Shown: positions 1-11,850 of the stretch, in pieces
How the letters are laid out: the number at the start of each line of letters is the position of its first letter
How positions within the stretch are numbered: position 1 is the stretch's first letter
Assembly (NCBI GenBank): GCA_033297205.1
Contig: MU859172.1
Coordinates: forward strand, 52,268 to 116,267
Origin: Pseudoneurospora amorphoporcata
Taxonomy: Eukaryota > Ascomycota > Sordariomycetes > Sordariales > Sordariaceae
DNA: 64,000 nt
Direction: 5' to 3'
Made by a program: the position numbers and the translations under genes
The notes under the pieces: model-generated
What the model was told of the DNA's origin: nothing
Seen by the model: the letters and a program-made list of their open reading frames with translations, nothing else
Databases searched by the model: none

Positions 1-1967
1 AATTACTTCAAGATTTGCAAAGGGAAAGATGCGGCGGTGGAAGTTATCACCAAATTTGCTTCGAACGAGAATGTGAGTACCTTGCCAAGACCAAGTCGGC
101 TGCTTTGATATATTCAAATGATGTTCCTTGCTCACTTCACCACGCCTATATTCAACTAATGCCAGTACTTTTACAGAAACTAGAGTACCAAGAGCATTCG
201 ATATGCACCGAGAAAGAATTGAATGAGTGGATCGACAAGGTCAGTTGGTTACATACCCGCTGGCACATGCACTTAAGCTACTGGTAGAAATGAGCCGTTG
301 CCTAGTACTCACAAGTTGAGCAGATTTCCGAGAACATTCTCCCTTCATCAGATCCCACTGCACCGAGGATGTGCGTGGTGTAAGAGACCAACTTTCATGT
401 TGACATCTGCTCTTCATCCTGGCAGCATGTTGCTCCACGTCCTTAGAGGTTATTCATATACTGATGTCACATTTTGGACTTAGGATGCTGGGAAGAGGTG
501 CGCACGACCGCGCATTTAAAGATGGTCAGGGTGAGATTCCTGCACTTCCCTTCAAGGCTTCAGGGCCATTCGAGAAACTTGTGAGCAGGTTTCATATCCA
601 CCCGAGGATCGTAAAAACGATCAAGAAGGAGGCATGCTACTTTTCCGTCCAACATCACGGCCATGAAGAAGACCATGGATACGATATGAATGAGCGGTAC
701 AAGGGTAAAATGACAAGTGAGTAACCAATGATTTCTCTCGTATCTCTCAGGCGTAAGAATCTGCGGAGTGCCGTTCAGCAAAGAGGATATACTGACCTGG
801 TGGGCCAAAAAAGCATGCACTGCACGGACTTCTTCCAAACTTCGCAACGATATTGCCATATCTGTGACGTACTTCCCCGAGACACAAGTCAACCTCGCTG
901 TCTTCTACGGATGCAACAAAAAGCAGAAAGTAATTATCAAGGAGAAGATCAAAGGTTGTCCTCTGAAATACAATCACCCCCTGCTTCTGCTAGGCCTGTT
1001 CTTTGAGCTTGAGAGGAAAAGGTTAGACGACGAGGTTGGAGAGCTCATTCAAGATGTCGGTACTCACCTTCAAAACTGCGGAGCACTCGACCTCGACAAG
1101 CAGGCACTCGATCTCGACAAACAGAGCAAGACGACAATAACGGAGAACTTGAAGTTGACGTCTGCCTTGACAGAACTGGAGATTGTGATAAAGGCAGTAA
1201 AGCAGCAGTTGGTCAAGTTCAAGGCGGAAGGGTTGAAGTTGGAAACCCCGGGTACGAATCATTCATCCAAGTCTTCGGTCAGTTCACTGACCTCCGTCCC
1301 ATTGCCAAACGGAGACGAGGGCTATGATTCGCACGAAAGTCAACCCACAGTGGCTGCTGGACAAGAGAGGAAAGTGTCGGATACAATGCTGGCCGCTCCA
1401 ACAGCTGCGGAAAGGTGGGCTAGCCAGAAGATTCGGGAAAGAACAGACGATATGATAGCGGATCTCGATGAGTGGCTCAACGACTGCGCTTCAGAGAAGG
1501 AAACCCTATCGCTGCATATGAAAACGGTAAGGGTGTTCCCATGCACGCGAAGCACAGGAGCCTAGCTAACGCATGGCCTTGCCAAATACTGTTTCCAGAC
1601 CCTGAACACTATTTCGTTGAAGGGAAATCAAGCAAGTTCGGCCATGATCTCCATCGCCTTGGTGACAATGGTATTCTTGCCGACTGGCACGGTTGCTGTA
1701 CGTCAAGAGTTTTCTCACACTCTCCCGCCACCCTTTCACATGAAAGGAAGAAACCGTGATGCTAACACTATCAACAATCTTTAGGCTATTTTCTCGGCCA
1801 ACCTTTTTGCATGGGACGGCTCTGGAGCCGAGAAAGTCGGAAGGTTTGTGGCTATCTGCCTTGGGTTAACTTTCGCCGTCTTCACGGTGTGGTTGCTTAT
1901 ATATTATGGGCTACCATGGCTTAAACGACGGAGGGGAAGATCCCAACGTGCTTCCCATTCTGCCTAG
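1..1967 (+). CDS. CorA-like fungal membrane protein, 3' part (5' end outside window)
   Basis: The gene enters the window already in frame. Best exon model: <1-72, 177-239, 324-379, 484-704, 751-1526, 1599-1697, 1785-1967; all junctions are GT-AG and the phases agree, giving 489 visible residues. Motifs seen: FHIHPRIVKTI and CYFSVQHHGHE in exon 4, then FETQVNL-like and LAVFYGC, and a charged, possibly coiled region with a short DLDKQAL/DLDKQ duplication. The C-terminus has two hydrophobic segments (ISIALVTMVFLPTGTVAAIF and AICLGLTFAVFTVWLLIYYG) split by NLFAW, followed by a basic tail. This layout is that of the fungal CorA-like Mg2+/Zn transporter superfamily, whose GMN loop is usually degenerate in these fungal members. 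Real ion transport is not shown. A truncated paralog lies 2.2 kb downstream. The family call is inferred from the C-terminal layout and recalled family motifs. Confidence 0.72.
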
Positions 1968-4201
1968 TCGCCTGTCAGTGAAGCTTCTAGTCCTGACGAA
2001 TAGTCTTTGGAATCCCAAGCCCACTTTCAGGTCAGGCATCTGACATCATCCTGTACCCATTTCCCTAGCCACTGATGGTTTTCCCCTTTACTTCAAGGTG
2101 CCGAGACCGTACTTACCAATGTTTTTTACGTATGCTCATGACGGAATTTCTCATTTTCCATGTGTGTGTGTATATAGAGCGCATCAAATGTATCCTCGCT
2201 CTACAATCTTTGCACAAATGTCATTATCTCCAGGGTGATTCTTGCTAACCCGGTTGCTTGGTTCAACCAGTAACAACTAATTCCACCGTCCAGTTTGAAC
2301 CCCCCGGACCACATTGAAGAACGGGGAAAAGGGAGCGGGGCGAAGATGTATGATGCGATTGTGCAGGTAGAATTGAGTTCGCAGACCCCATGACGAGATT
2401 CGAAACTTCAGCATATGTAATGAACGGAGAGAGCAGTCAAGTGAAGAAGTCGAACTCGACCTCTCGCGACGGCAATAACCCATATCGAGACAAAAAAAAA
2501 AAAAAAAAAGGAACAAGAAGGCGTGACAGATCCAAGGACCTACCTGTGGACGATTTGCTGTGGCATGTAGGTTGTAGGTCCAAAGCGAAAGGGCTGATCC
2601 ATTCGACTAGAAATGGAGAGGGTATATCAGATGAATCACGGGGCCGAAAGTACGAGAAAAATACAAGGCTAGCATGATCCGGCTAGACACCAAAGTCGCT
2701 GGTAGTAAGTAGTCTTGTGGTTGGCTCTGCTAAAAATCAAGAATCTTCATCAATCCCACTTGGATCGGCATGTCGACGGCCTCAGGACGGAACGGCCCGG
2801 GCTGACCTCTGTTTATATAGCGTGGGTGGAGGTAACATCCCGCGTGCTAGTGTGCGTTTTCGATTGCGAGTTTGGCCGGCGGAATTGATGGAAAGGAAGG
2901 GTACCGGAAGCCAACCGAGAGCTGGAAGAGACTCTCGGAAAGTAAACGAGCATATTGAAAGGATCAAGAAGTTGTGCCGAATAGAGACATATTTTCCTGT
3001 GTTGGGGATGAAGAGCGTGTTACGAACATCAGGGCAGAAAGCAGACAAGCGACAGACATTACCTACGCCCCCTGCAAGTGCATTCTTCCGGTACTGCATA
3101 TGCACAAAGATCTCCCCTTTTACTGCATGCCCAGGCGCGGTGATTGTACCAAAAGTTCGGCCTCTTATTTCGCATATGTATATGGTGGTAGTTAGGGCAT
3201 ACACATCGGTATTTAAAAGTTTGTTAGCGTGGGCATTTTGGCAGGCGTCTGCAAAGCTTCACCAAGAAACAACGGAATAACCACATTCAAGACGAAGAAT
3301 TGGAGAGAGTGTATGAGACGGAGAAAACGCATCTGGTTGATGCCAACTTCTTACATGAAAATTGGTGGAATGTTGGTTGAGTGGCGAAAAGTAGGTAGGT
3401 TGTGAAGTCTCTCGCTACCGAACTTACCAGTACTGATGTGTGGACGTGAAAACAGGTGTGGGGTACAGTGCCAAATGTACGCTAGCAGGGCTGACTTGTT
3501 CCTTTACGGGCTGTAGATACGAATCATGTGCTAAGCGCGGTTACTACCCCAGATAACCGCCAAACATACGCGTAGTGCATCACCATAACAGTGGTTATGC
3601 AAGCAGCCGTACATTTTCAAGGGTGCGTTAGAAGGTTGTGAGAGCGTCGCAAGGCAAACAAGCGGAGATGGTATCCTCAACAACGCCTCGAGTTGCTCTC
3701 GCCCGCTGCTTTGACCTGTATACAACCAGTGTTCGGGGAGGCCAGGCAAGCTGGCCTCACTCTTCCCAAGGTAATGATAGGCTGGATCCTGGGTTGGACT
3801 TTAGTTATCGCTAGCTTCAGCCCTTCCGTAGGTAGTTTGTGCGGAGTGCGGAGAACGCGAACGGGAAAATTTATTAGAGTACACTAACAAAAAAAGCGCG
3901 AAATTCAGTTAGGACTAACAATTATTTTGCGGGCGAAAAGTGCACTTTCGGACCGTGCGTTAACATCTGGTTAGTGCGTACGGGGTTATATATGCGGTCT
4001 GCCCGCGAAAGGCACTAACCCCCTACCCGCACGCAATCCGACCTCAGCTGCTATTAACATATAGAGGATATAGGTTGGCTGCTCCATACATGCGTACCTA
4101 GGTAGGGTAGAAGTACCTTTGCGTAGATTGATATTCCTCCTGCCTCTCTTCCTTCTTCCTTACGCTGAACAACCAACAAGTCACCATCCTCGCCGGCGAA
4201 T
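1968..4201. other. Intergenic, no gene supported
   Basis: The stretch between the CorA-like gene and its truncated paralog has only overlapping short ORFs on both strands with no family resemblance. It contains an 18-nt A run at 2492-2509, a TG/TA microsatellite near 2161-2174 and, at about 3880-4040, a palindrome-rich patch described in the findings. The part just before 4202 is CT-rich and is probably the leader of the paralog. Confidence 0.6.
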
Positions 4202-4990
4202 ATGGACCATGATCGTACTTCGTTCGAGTGGTCTGACCGCGAGTTTTCTAACTCCGCGTGTCAGTTTGTAAACGAAAAAGCGGCTATAGTCACCAAGTTA
4301 CGAACCAAAGAAGTAAGTGTTCCCCGTGACGATCTATTCATACCAAGCCCTGGTGTTCTGACGATGCATAACAGGGCACTAGGTTTGAGATTAAGAGACT
4401 GACAACTAAAGAAGACTGGAAGACCTGGTTCAAAGATGTAAACAAGTCTCAATAAATCTCGAACAAACCCCCAGTATTCCATTTGTTCCTTCAGCTGACA
4501 CAATGCCCCAATCAGGCTGTCAAAGACTTTCTCCCATCATCTGCCCAGCCTGGTTCTGGGATATGTGCAGGGTAAGAAACTGATGATTCTTTCTTCGTCT
4601 CTCGGCTCGTCTGTTCCTTTCCTGAACTCCACCGATCGGAGTCAGAAATGTCAGCTAGTACCTTATTTTCTTGACAGCACCACCTCGATAGCATCCTGGG
4701 TCGGGTTAGCCCGGTGTTCGACGACGACAATGACGACGGTGCAAATACACAATCACCGATATCCTACCTCCCTTTCGACGACACTGATATACTCTCACAA
4801 CTTGCACACGAGTTTCACCTCCACCCACGCATCACCAGGACAATTGGTAGATTAAGCTGCTACTTCTCTGCTCAGCGCCACCATTGCGACGAAGATGACC
4901 TTCGAGAAGGTAGCATGGGAACCAGACCGACGATAAGTGAGATCAAGCATATTGCTACTAATTTGTGGTTTGTGTGGCTCGCCTCATGAT
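4202..4990 (+). pseudogene. Truncated tandem paralog of the CorA-like gene
   Basis: Four exons match the first four visible exons of the gene at 1-1967 in order, length and phase: 4202-4312 (start MDHDRTSFEW), 4375-4437, 4516-4571 and 4692-4909. Matching pairs include LPSSAQP/LPSSDPT, ILGR/MLGR, and EFHLHPRITRTIG...CYFSAQRHH against RFHIHPRIVKTIK...CYFSVQHHG. After the donor at 4910 (GTAGCA) I find nothing like the long fifth exon or the two membrane segments. Reading through the donor ends at a TGA at 4988-4990. The copy has therefore lost roughly the last 350 codons. Each remaining exon is still open, so transcription into a short product cannot be excluded. The acceptor at 4691 is chosen because the nearer one at 4677 breaks the frame. 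Confidence 0.65.
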
Positions 4991-7184
4991 CGCGGACAAG
5001 CAGGAAGAGCATGGGGAGCTTTTTGTACCGTCGAGTGCTCTTTCCGTTTGGAAAACCTTTCGAATAACTCGTATCTCGATGTCATACCTCTCTCCCATTG
5101 CACCTGGTTGAACTGATAACGAAGAGTGTCTTCCAGAAGGAATCGATCCAGATCGATAACTGCGTGCACTTTGGTCCAAGTCTGACGTCCCCATGTGTCC
5201 ATGTTACCTTTCTCCTGCTTTCTCCCAGCCCCGATGTCCGTCCCTGGAGGATGCGACCACGAAACCCGGTTAAACAACAAGATGATGTCTCCGGTAAAAT
5301 CACCACGGGCAACTTTGACGCTGTCGATAAGGCCGGTGGCAGTGTTGGGCTGGGTTGGGCTGATGGCCCAACATCGAGGCCAGTCACACCTTCATTCTAA
5401 AAACTGGATCCCCGAGTCTTGATACCAACCCCAACGGCTCTGCGTCAGCATCAGGTGAGCGAAGCCAAGAAATCTCCATCATGAAGATTCGTCAACAAAA
5501 GACTAGACCTGACCAGCAGCTTCCAGATCGTCGTTCTGGGCAATATGCCTTCGCATCCCGCTGGCCGTCCGGAAATATCTTCTTTTCCCATGAATCCGAA
5601 CAACCCCGACCAGGAATGACTCCAAGGCACTATTTATACATTTGCTCCACCCTAAGCGTTGTTTTGGTGATAACTTCATCAATATCTCATTTAGAGACGA
5701 ATGCAGACTGACGGTAGTGCTTGGGGTGAGTATCCTGCTTGACCCTTCAGCGCCAATACAAGACACTCATTCACCAACACCAACACTCAACCCTTGCCCA
5801 CCTCAGGGTAGTCTCATATCAAACTCTCAATGTGAAAATCACCCGAGTTAAAAGTTTGACTTTATCCACGAACCCAAGCGCGGGAAGCACTGAAAAGTTT
5901 AAGGGGCGACCAGCAAGCAATGCCACTGTAGCAGTCCAAGGTTCAAAGCCCAGAATCCAGCATATCACTCTCGACTCCAGTCTTGCCACTTGCCGCCCAG
6001 ATCATATGTCTAGACATACTTTCCATATGCCTCAAAGGCCCGAAGCGGCTCAGCAGATACTGGTTGAGTGTTGACAACGGATGGGGCCACCCAATCGGCT
6101 TGTCTCTCCCACACCTCCACGCCCACGGACGGCATGCATTCTTTACCCCATGGGAAACCCCAGCACCCCAAATGATACTTGTTTTGTATGAGCTTCAGTC
6201 TCCACGTTTTCCGAACTGTGACGAAAGTTGGTTCGGTCTGCATGTACCTGACTTCGAAGCATCTTCTTTCTGCCTCTGCCGCTGTGGTGTTGATTTGAGA
6301 TACATACTTCAGGGGTGGTAAATGCGGGCGGCGCCCTGTAGATTGTCTTTCCACCAGGAAAAGAACATATGAGCAGGCATGGCCTTCCTGCCTGAGTTCA
6401 ACAGACATCGTAGGAGTGGCTAGTGGAACCTGGTATGTATAGCAATATACCAGGCGTGGCCACTATTTATCCGGTTGGAGGCTCCTTTCACCCGCTCCAG
6501 ACCTCTTCCTTCTTGTCTGTCAGTTCGGCAACCACAAACGACCCTGACCAGTCTCATAGTCTAGGTTGTTTCTGTATGTTTCATTCTTGTCAACTGGCCT
6601 TGGCCTTCCACTTTTCACCCAAAACGAAACGGCGGCATGACCATAAAGGCAAACCACCCCCATCCATTATTTAAAGGAAGACCACAACCCAGAAACATAC
6701 CTGGTAGCCCGGAGGAACGGCAATTGTCGACGAATCCGGCAGTGGCTACAATAACGTTTGGACCGCCTGTAGACCAATCACTTATATTATACCCAAATGA
6801 GAAGAAGACCTTCAGCCTTGTTTCTGTAGCATCGGCAGTTCGAGCCTGAAATCATCCTACGTCTTGGCAGGAAATTTCGTCAACCTGGTCACGGCTGGCC
6901 ACGGTTTGATTATGATGTTGCGGTGTTGAGGGAGAGAAGCCGGCTGGTGGAAAAAATGGAAAGGGAGAAAGGCGATCGGGGCTCATGTATAAGTGCGTCG
7001 TGCGACATCACGATCCCCCCTCGTCCTCTTTGCTCTTGCTTCTGTCTTGATATCTTGTCTTCAGCAGCAACAAGCCAGTCCTGTCTCTTTCCAGAGCTGC
7101 TTTTCATCCTCAACAACAGTCGCCTCACCACCGAACACCCATCCCGACACTCAGGTTGTGTTGAAAGAGACAAAGAAAGACAAG
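4991..7184. other. Intergenic, no gene supported
   Basis: ORFs here overlap on both strands and none has a recognisable domain or a consistent splice model. The last 250 bases, with a TATA-like element near 6986 and CT/CA-rich sequence, look like an intact promoter and leader for the DUF1996 pseudogene that follows. A protein-like minus-strand ORF at 4984-5280 is discussed among the rejected items. Confidence 0.55.
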
Positions 7185-7604
7185 ATGCAGTCGTGGGCAA
7201 CCCTCGTCGCCGGCCTAGCGCGTGCTGCTAGCAAACGGTGCCGTCGCGCAAAACATGTTGCGTTTCGCCTGCTCTCAACTAGTCATCGACCGCGTCGACC
7301 CCCTCGTCAACCCGGGCCTCCGCTACACGCCCCATCTGCACCAGATTGTCGGCGGTAACTCGTTCGACCTGACCATGGACCCGAACTCGCACGACTTGGC
7401 TTGGCCGGCCAGTCGACCTGCACGTCGTGCAGCTTCGCCCAGGATCTGTCCAACTAGTGGACGGCCGTCATGTTCTTCAAGGCTAAGAACGGTAGCTACC
7501 ACCGCGTGCCCCAGGTCGGTAACGGCGGTCCTCAGGGCGCACTCATCAAGGGTGGTCTTGATGTGCATTATATCCCTAGCGGCAAGGTTACTGCTTTTAA
7601 GCCG
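7185..7604 (+). pseudogene. DUF1996 secreted protein, broken first exon
   Basis: The start ATG at 7185 opens a signal peptide (MQSWATLVAGLA), but a 1-nt shift at about 7212-7222 is needed to continue into VLLANGAVAQNMLRF. The next segment carries typical DUF1996 sequence: QLVIDRVDPLVNPG, then HLHQIVGGNSFD. A second shift at about 7398-7410 leads into QSTCTSCSFAQDLSN. In that frame a TAG at 7455-7457 stands where the family normally has Tyr before WTAV. The frame then runs through KNGSYHRVPQVGNGG to a good donor (GTGAGT) at 7605. The second exon expected after this (starting with a GFRM-like motif) is absent. Two frameshifts, one stop codon and loss of the 3' part make a functional product very unlikely. 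Family members are secreted proteins of unknown function, sometimes joined to WSC domains. Confidence 0.85.
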
Positions 7605-8214
7605 GTGAGTGCAATCTTTCTCAACACCATGAAAAAAAAAATAAGCTGAAAACGCAACAAAATTTGAAGATGCAAAATATAACTGTATTCTCTTTTTATC
7701 CGTAATGACATGACCCATCCGTGCTTCCTCGTATCATCATCACACTCATCAACACTTTCTCCCTCGTCCTGTCTGTCTGTCTTTCTCCAAACGACCTTCT
7801 GCGGATCGTCTTGTACGCCATCAAACCCGCCCCAAAAGATAATCCCACATGATGACGAAAAAAGCAATTTTGAAACACATGCTACATGAATGAACGCAAC
7901 CAACGGTTTTCATGAGAGTCAATGCTTTTATAGGTAAGCAACAAAAAAAAGAGAAGAAAAGGAAAAAGAATGCCAAGAATGCCGCCCCGTGAATGCCGTT
8001 GAACTCGCCAGAAATTTTGACCATCGAATGAGTATGCGATCGTTGTATAGAAGAAACAAAACAGTTTGTGGGCTTCGTTATACAATCATGCTTGCCCATA
8101 AACTGCCCCAAAACTTTTGAACAGTGCTGAGCTTGACTAATCGGCCATTGCTCTCTAGGGTATTCTTCATCGCCAAATTAAAACAAATTGAGACAGTCGG
8201 TGTCTGGTGATCGT
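7605..8214. other. Intergenic between pseudogene and exchanger gene
   Basis: This stretch is A/T-rich with several A runs and no second DUF1996 exon. It must include the 3' untranslated region of the minus-strand exchanger gene that ends at 8215. Nothing else is supported. Confidence 0.5.
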
Positions 8215-11200
8215 TCAGTAAGCGACACCACCAGTACCTCGCCCGACGGTCTTATAGTTGTAGCTCATGTACTGTCCATCATCTCCAAGGGTATCGAAAC
8301 GGCTGATACCGGCGTCGGATTTCTCGAGCCCGGTGCTGTAGCCGCCGAAGTAGTAACCAATGACAACGACAAGGTAGCTCAGAAGCAAAATGCTACCCTT
8401 GAAGTAGTTGCTCTTCCCTTCGCCATACATATAACTCAAAAGGAAGACACACAGGATGACTGTGACCATATCCCACTGCGGGAAGAGGAGGCTGAAGGTA
8501 TAGCGCGCCATATCTGCGACCGGTACGTCAGCAGGATAGATGGCAGAGAATAGCACGAGTGCCGGAATCTGCAATAGGCAGACTTGCAAGGCATATGCTG
8601 AACCGATCTCCATGGAGAGCGCAATATTGCCATTCATAGCAAAGGAGATGGCGTTCTGATTAGGTACAAGTTAGCATCGTTTCTTTTAAAACGGCAGCTG
8701 GATCAAAACTTACCAAGAACTCAGTGGTATTGGGAACAAGGGCAAACAGCGTGATACCGAGGAACTTCTCGTCGATCTCAAAACTCTCAAGAACCACATC
8801 CACAGTGTCCACTAGGATCTCGGCAATCATAGCGTAGAGAACAGTGGCTCCCATGAGAATGATAGAACTCTTGAGACGGCTCCAGTTCGGCGCATCGTGA
8901 CCACCTCCTGCGTGTGCAGCAGTAGTAGATTCGCCGCCAACCTCCTCGGAATCCGGGAAAGTGGCAGTACGGATCAAGCCATGGCGGCTTGCCGGAGCAG
9001 ATGGTTGCTGACCTGTTATCGAGGAGCCTCTTTCGAGGTGCGAAGTACGTCTTTGGCTGGAATAGTTCCTGGCTGCTACGGTGGCGGCGGTAGCTGCAAT
9101 CTCAGCGACCTGGTGCACTAGATTGTTATTCTCGGCATCAGTGAAGCCGGGAATGTTGAGGATGGTCGCCGAATGCTGACTGTCGGTGCCACCATATCCA
9201 GTTGATTTAGGAGGGACCATATGGGGAGTGCCGTTGGTCCTGATAGTCCCCGAGATAGATGAACCTGGCCGCTGCTGCTCGTCAGAGGGGCCCTGGTGAC
9301 CAACTTGGCGAAGGGATTGACCGAGAATGCGCTTATAGAGATGCGAGTCACGAACGTCAGCACCTGTGGTGTCACCGAGCGAGGTATGCACCGCTGAAGG
9401 CCGAGCACTGTTGCGGGCTGCGTTATCCTCGTGCTTCTTCTCATCCGCATCGGTATTCCAGATAACGGCGGCATGGGTGCGAAGCGTAAACCAAAGGCCA
9501 ATGATATATGACAAGAACAGCATGCCAGCGGCGATGTAGCAGTAGGGACGGACTGCCTCCAGATAAAACCGGTCATTCATAGCAGGAGTCTGCGAGAAAT
9601 AACAGCGACGGCAATCTCTCACTGAGCCCCTGGCATGATCAAAGTTGATACAATCCTGGCAGGTAAGCTCGTGGGTTCCGTAAATCTGATAGAACAAAGT
9701 CGGACCAAAGGCGCCAATGACGGCGAATAGCAGCATGGTTGATGTCACACCGGCCGATTTGGCGTTGAAGCGTTGTGTCTTGCGCTTAATGGCGCCACAG
9801 CACATGGAGAGACCCGGAAGGAAAAGAATACCGGCAAAAATGCTCCCCACAATGCTTCCTTCGACCAGCTGCCCTTTGCCCTGCTGCAGAGCAGCGCAGT
9901 AAAGGTAGACCTCGACAATGGTTGAGAAGAATGCGTTGATGGCAGCACCGAAGCCCATCGACGACTGAGCAGAGATGGAAGCAACGGCTTGGCCGATGAA
10001 GTAAGCAAGAGGGATGATGGAGAAGAGGCCAGCGACGAACAAAAAGGCGGGCGAAGTAAGGAAGTTGTCGATCTCCAACATCCGTTCAAGGACAATCCAG
10101 TCAAAGATGACGAACATGACGATGGCCATCAGATTAACCAGGAAAATGTTGGTCCCGTCGATGGTATACTTCCAGTACTTTATACCGACAGCACGATACG
10201 TGCACACGAGGATGGAAGAGTGCGGCGTGGTGGAGGCCCGGGCAGTCGAGATATCGGATTCGAACCACAGGGCCAGAGGATGGCGTCGAAGATGGTCGAT
10301 GAGAAGCATAGTGACCTTGCCCATGGGAATCCAGAACACCAGAAACCAACAGATTGCCGATACAATGAAGAGCGAGGGCATGATTAGGGTGTAGAAGAAG
10401 AGGAAGTAGATGACGCGCCCAATATTCCATTGACCACGACCGAACAGTCTTTTTCTCTTCATGCGAGGAAGGTCAGGATCGGAAACATAGCCACGACCGC
10501 GGCCGAGCAGGCTCTCCGTCTCGTCGAGTTCCGAGTCCAGACTCCGGCGGGAGTGGCCAATAATCGACCGGTCTCGATCGGGGCCAAAGAATAGGCGGCC
10601 ATCCTCGAGGTCACCACTCTGCCATTGCTCGTACTCGCTGATGCTTCTGCCTTCGCCCTGGTCCTCGTCCAGATAGGCATCCTGTTGCTCCAAGCGGATG
10701 AACTTGCCGAATGGATAGAACAGGTAACCACCAAGACCCCAGAGGACTCGCCCGTACTCTCTACCACTAGGAGCGGCGGCAAAGATGAAGCAGACAATGG
10801 CACCCGTGTAAGCAACGATAGACATCCACCAGCCAAAGGCCAAGGTCCACATGATGTTAAAGAACAGCAGCCATCGACTGACATGCCCTCCAGGTGAGGA
10901 GTGGATATCGCCCTCGGCCGTCTTTTGGACCGAACGGTCCTTTTTGTACAAGGCAGGCTTCCATAGCCTGATGCCGAAGGGGTGCGTCTCGTTGATTGCC
11001 TGCTGGCGGTCCTTCAGCGTGAAGCTTTCGGCGTCACTGATATCAGCATCATCGTCCTCTACCGGGGTCTCGCCCTCGGCACTGTCTTGTTCGGTTGGAG
11101 GAATCAGATCGACTTCCTCTTCGTGGGCCGGAGTGGCCACTTCTTCGATGACATCCGGGGGTTCTCGATCCCGGCTATCGTTTGCTCCATCTTCATCCAA

Positions 11201-11850
11201 AACCGAGTGTACTCGGGACAAGGGAGCAGGAGGTAGGTTCCGCCTGCGGGCTGTAGAGCCACCGTAGCTCTTCTGGCGCTCAGCAGCATCACGCTCGACT
11301 TCGGTGATGTCGTCATCGACGGAGAAGACCTCACCCCGATGGGGGGCCTGGGCATTGGACGAAGTGCGTCGTGTCATTGGAGGCTTGCGAGGTCGTGGTC
11401 GTCCGCGATCGGGACCTAGCATAGGCGAACGGGGGGTGGCGGATTGGGATGCTCGGGAAACGGCACGTTCACGCTCCGAGGGTGCGATGGAGGGCGCGCC
11501 CTCCGCATTGGCCACGTTGGCGGCGGTAGGGCTGTTGACGGCACCTATATATGCGCATGATATGGTCAGCGAGGGTCATCCAAGAAAGTCCAAGAATGCC
11601 CAAGGATGCCAAGCTGGGCAGGGGGGGGGGGGGGGAGATCGCAGAAGGAGTACCCACCAGGAAGGCCGATAGGGTCTGCCAACCTTCGCACAATGTCGGT
11701 GGGCTGGAAGCTGGTATCCGGAGGGTTCATGCTGGCATCGTCATGTCGGGCTCCGGAGGTGTTGATGGGATCCAGGCGCGAACTTCGGCGCGTGTTGGTC
11801 GGGGACGGATCAGGACGGTCTTCGTCGCCCGCCTGGGAGGGAGGACCCAT
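8215..11850 (-). CDS. Vacuolar cation/proton exchanger, VNX1 type
   Basis: Exons complement(11658-11850, 11544-8714, 8655-8215) give 1154 residues with GT-AG introns of 113 and 58 nt. The start is the first ATG (MGPPSQAGDE). The first 230 or so residues are hydrophilic and Ser/Arg-rich. About a dozen membrane segments follow, with the two CaCA alpha repeats: GSIVGSIFAGILFLPG in the middle and NTTEFLNAISFAMNGN near the C-terminus. The second repeat spans the last splice site. The length, long N-terminal extension and a Cys-rich loop (CQDC...CRRC) fit yeast Vnx1, a low-affinity vacuolar Na+/K+ (and Ca2+)/H+ antiporter, rather than the shorter Vcx1/CAX proteins. It probably sits in the vacuole membrane and uses the proton gradient. 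Intron 1 contains a 15-nt G run (11621-11635 on the plus strand). Ion specificity cannot be read from the sequence. Confidence 0.88.

Noticed and set aside
2717..3280. 187-codon plus-strand ORF between the two CorA-like copies
   Set aside because: Overlapped by a 140-codon minus ORF; no domain, no splice context, and atypical codon use.
4984..5280. Minus-strand ORF with protein-like content (VHAVIDLDRFLLEDTLRYQ...)
   Set aside because: No ATG-led gene model, no matching exons and no family recognised. It lies where the lost 3' part of the CorA-like copy would be, so it could be a shadow or chance frame.
10256..10266. tRNA B-box-like GGATTCGAACC string
   Set aside because: It is inside the coding exon of the exchanger and no cloverleaf can be formed around it.
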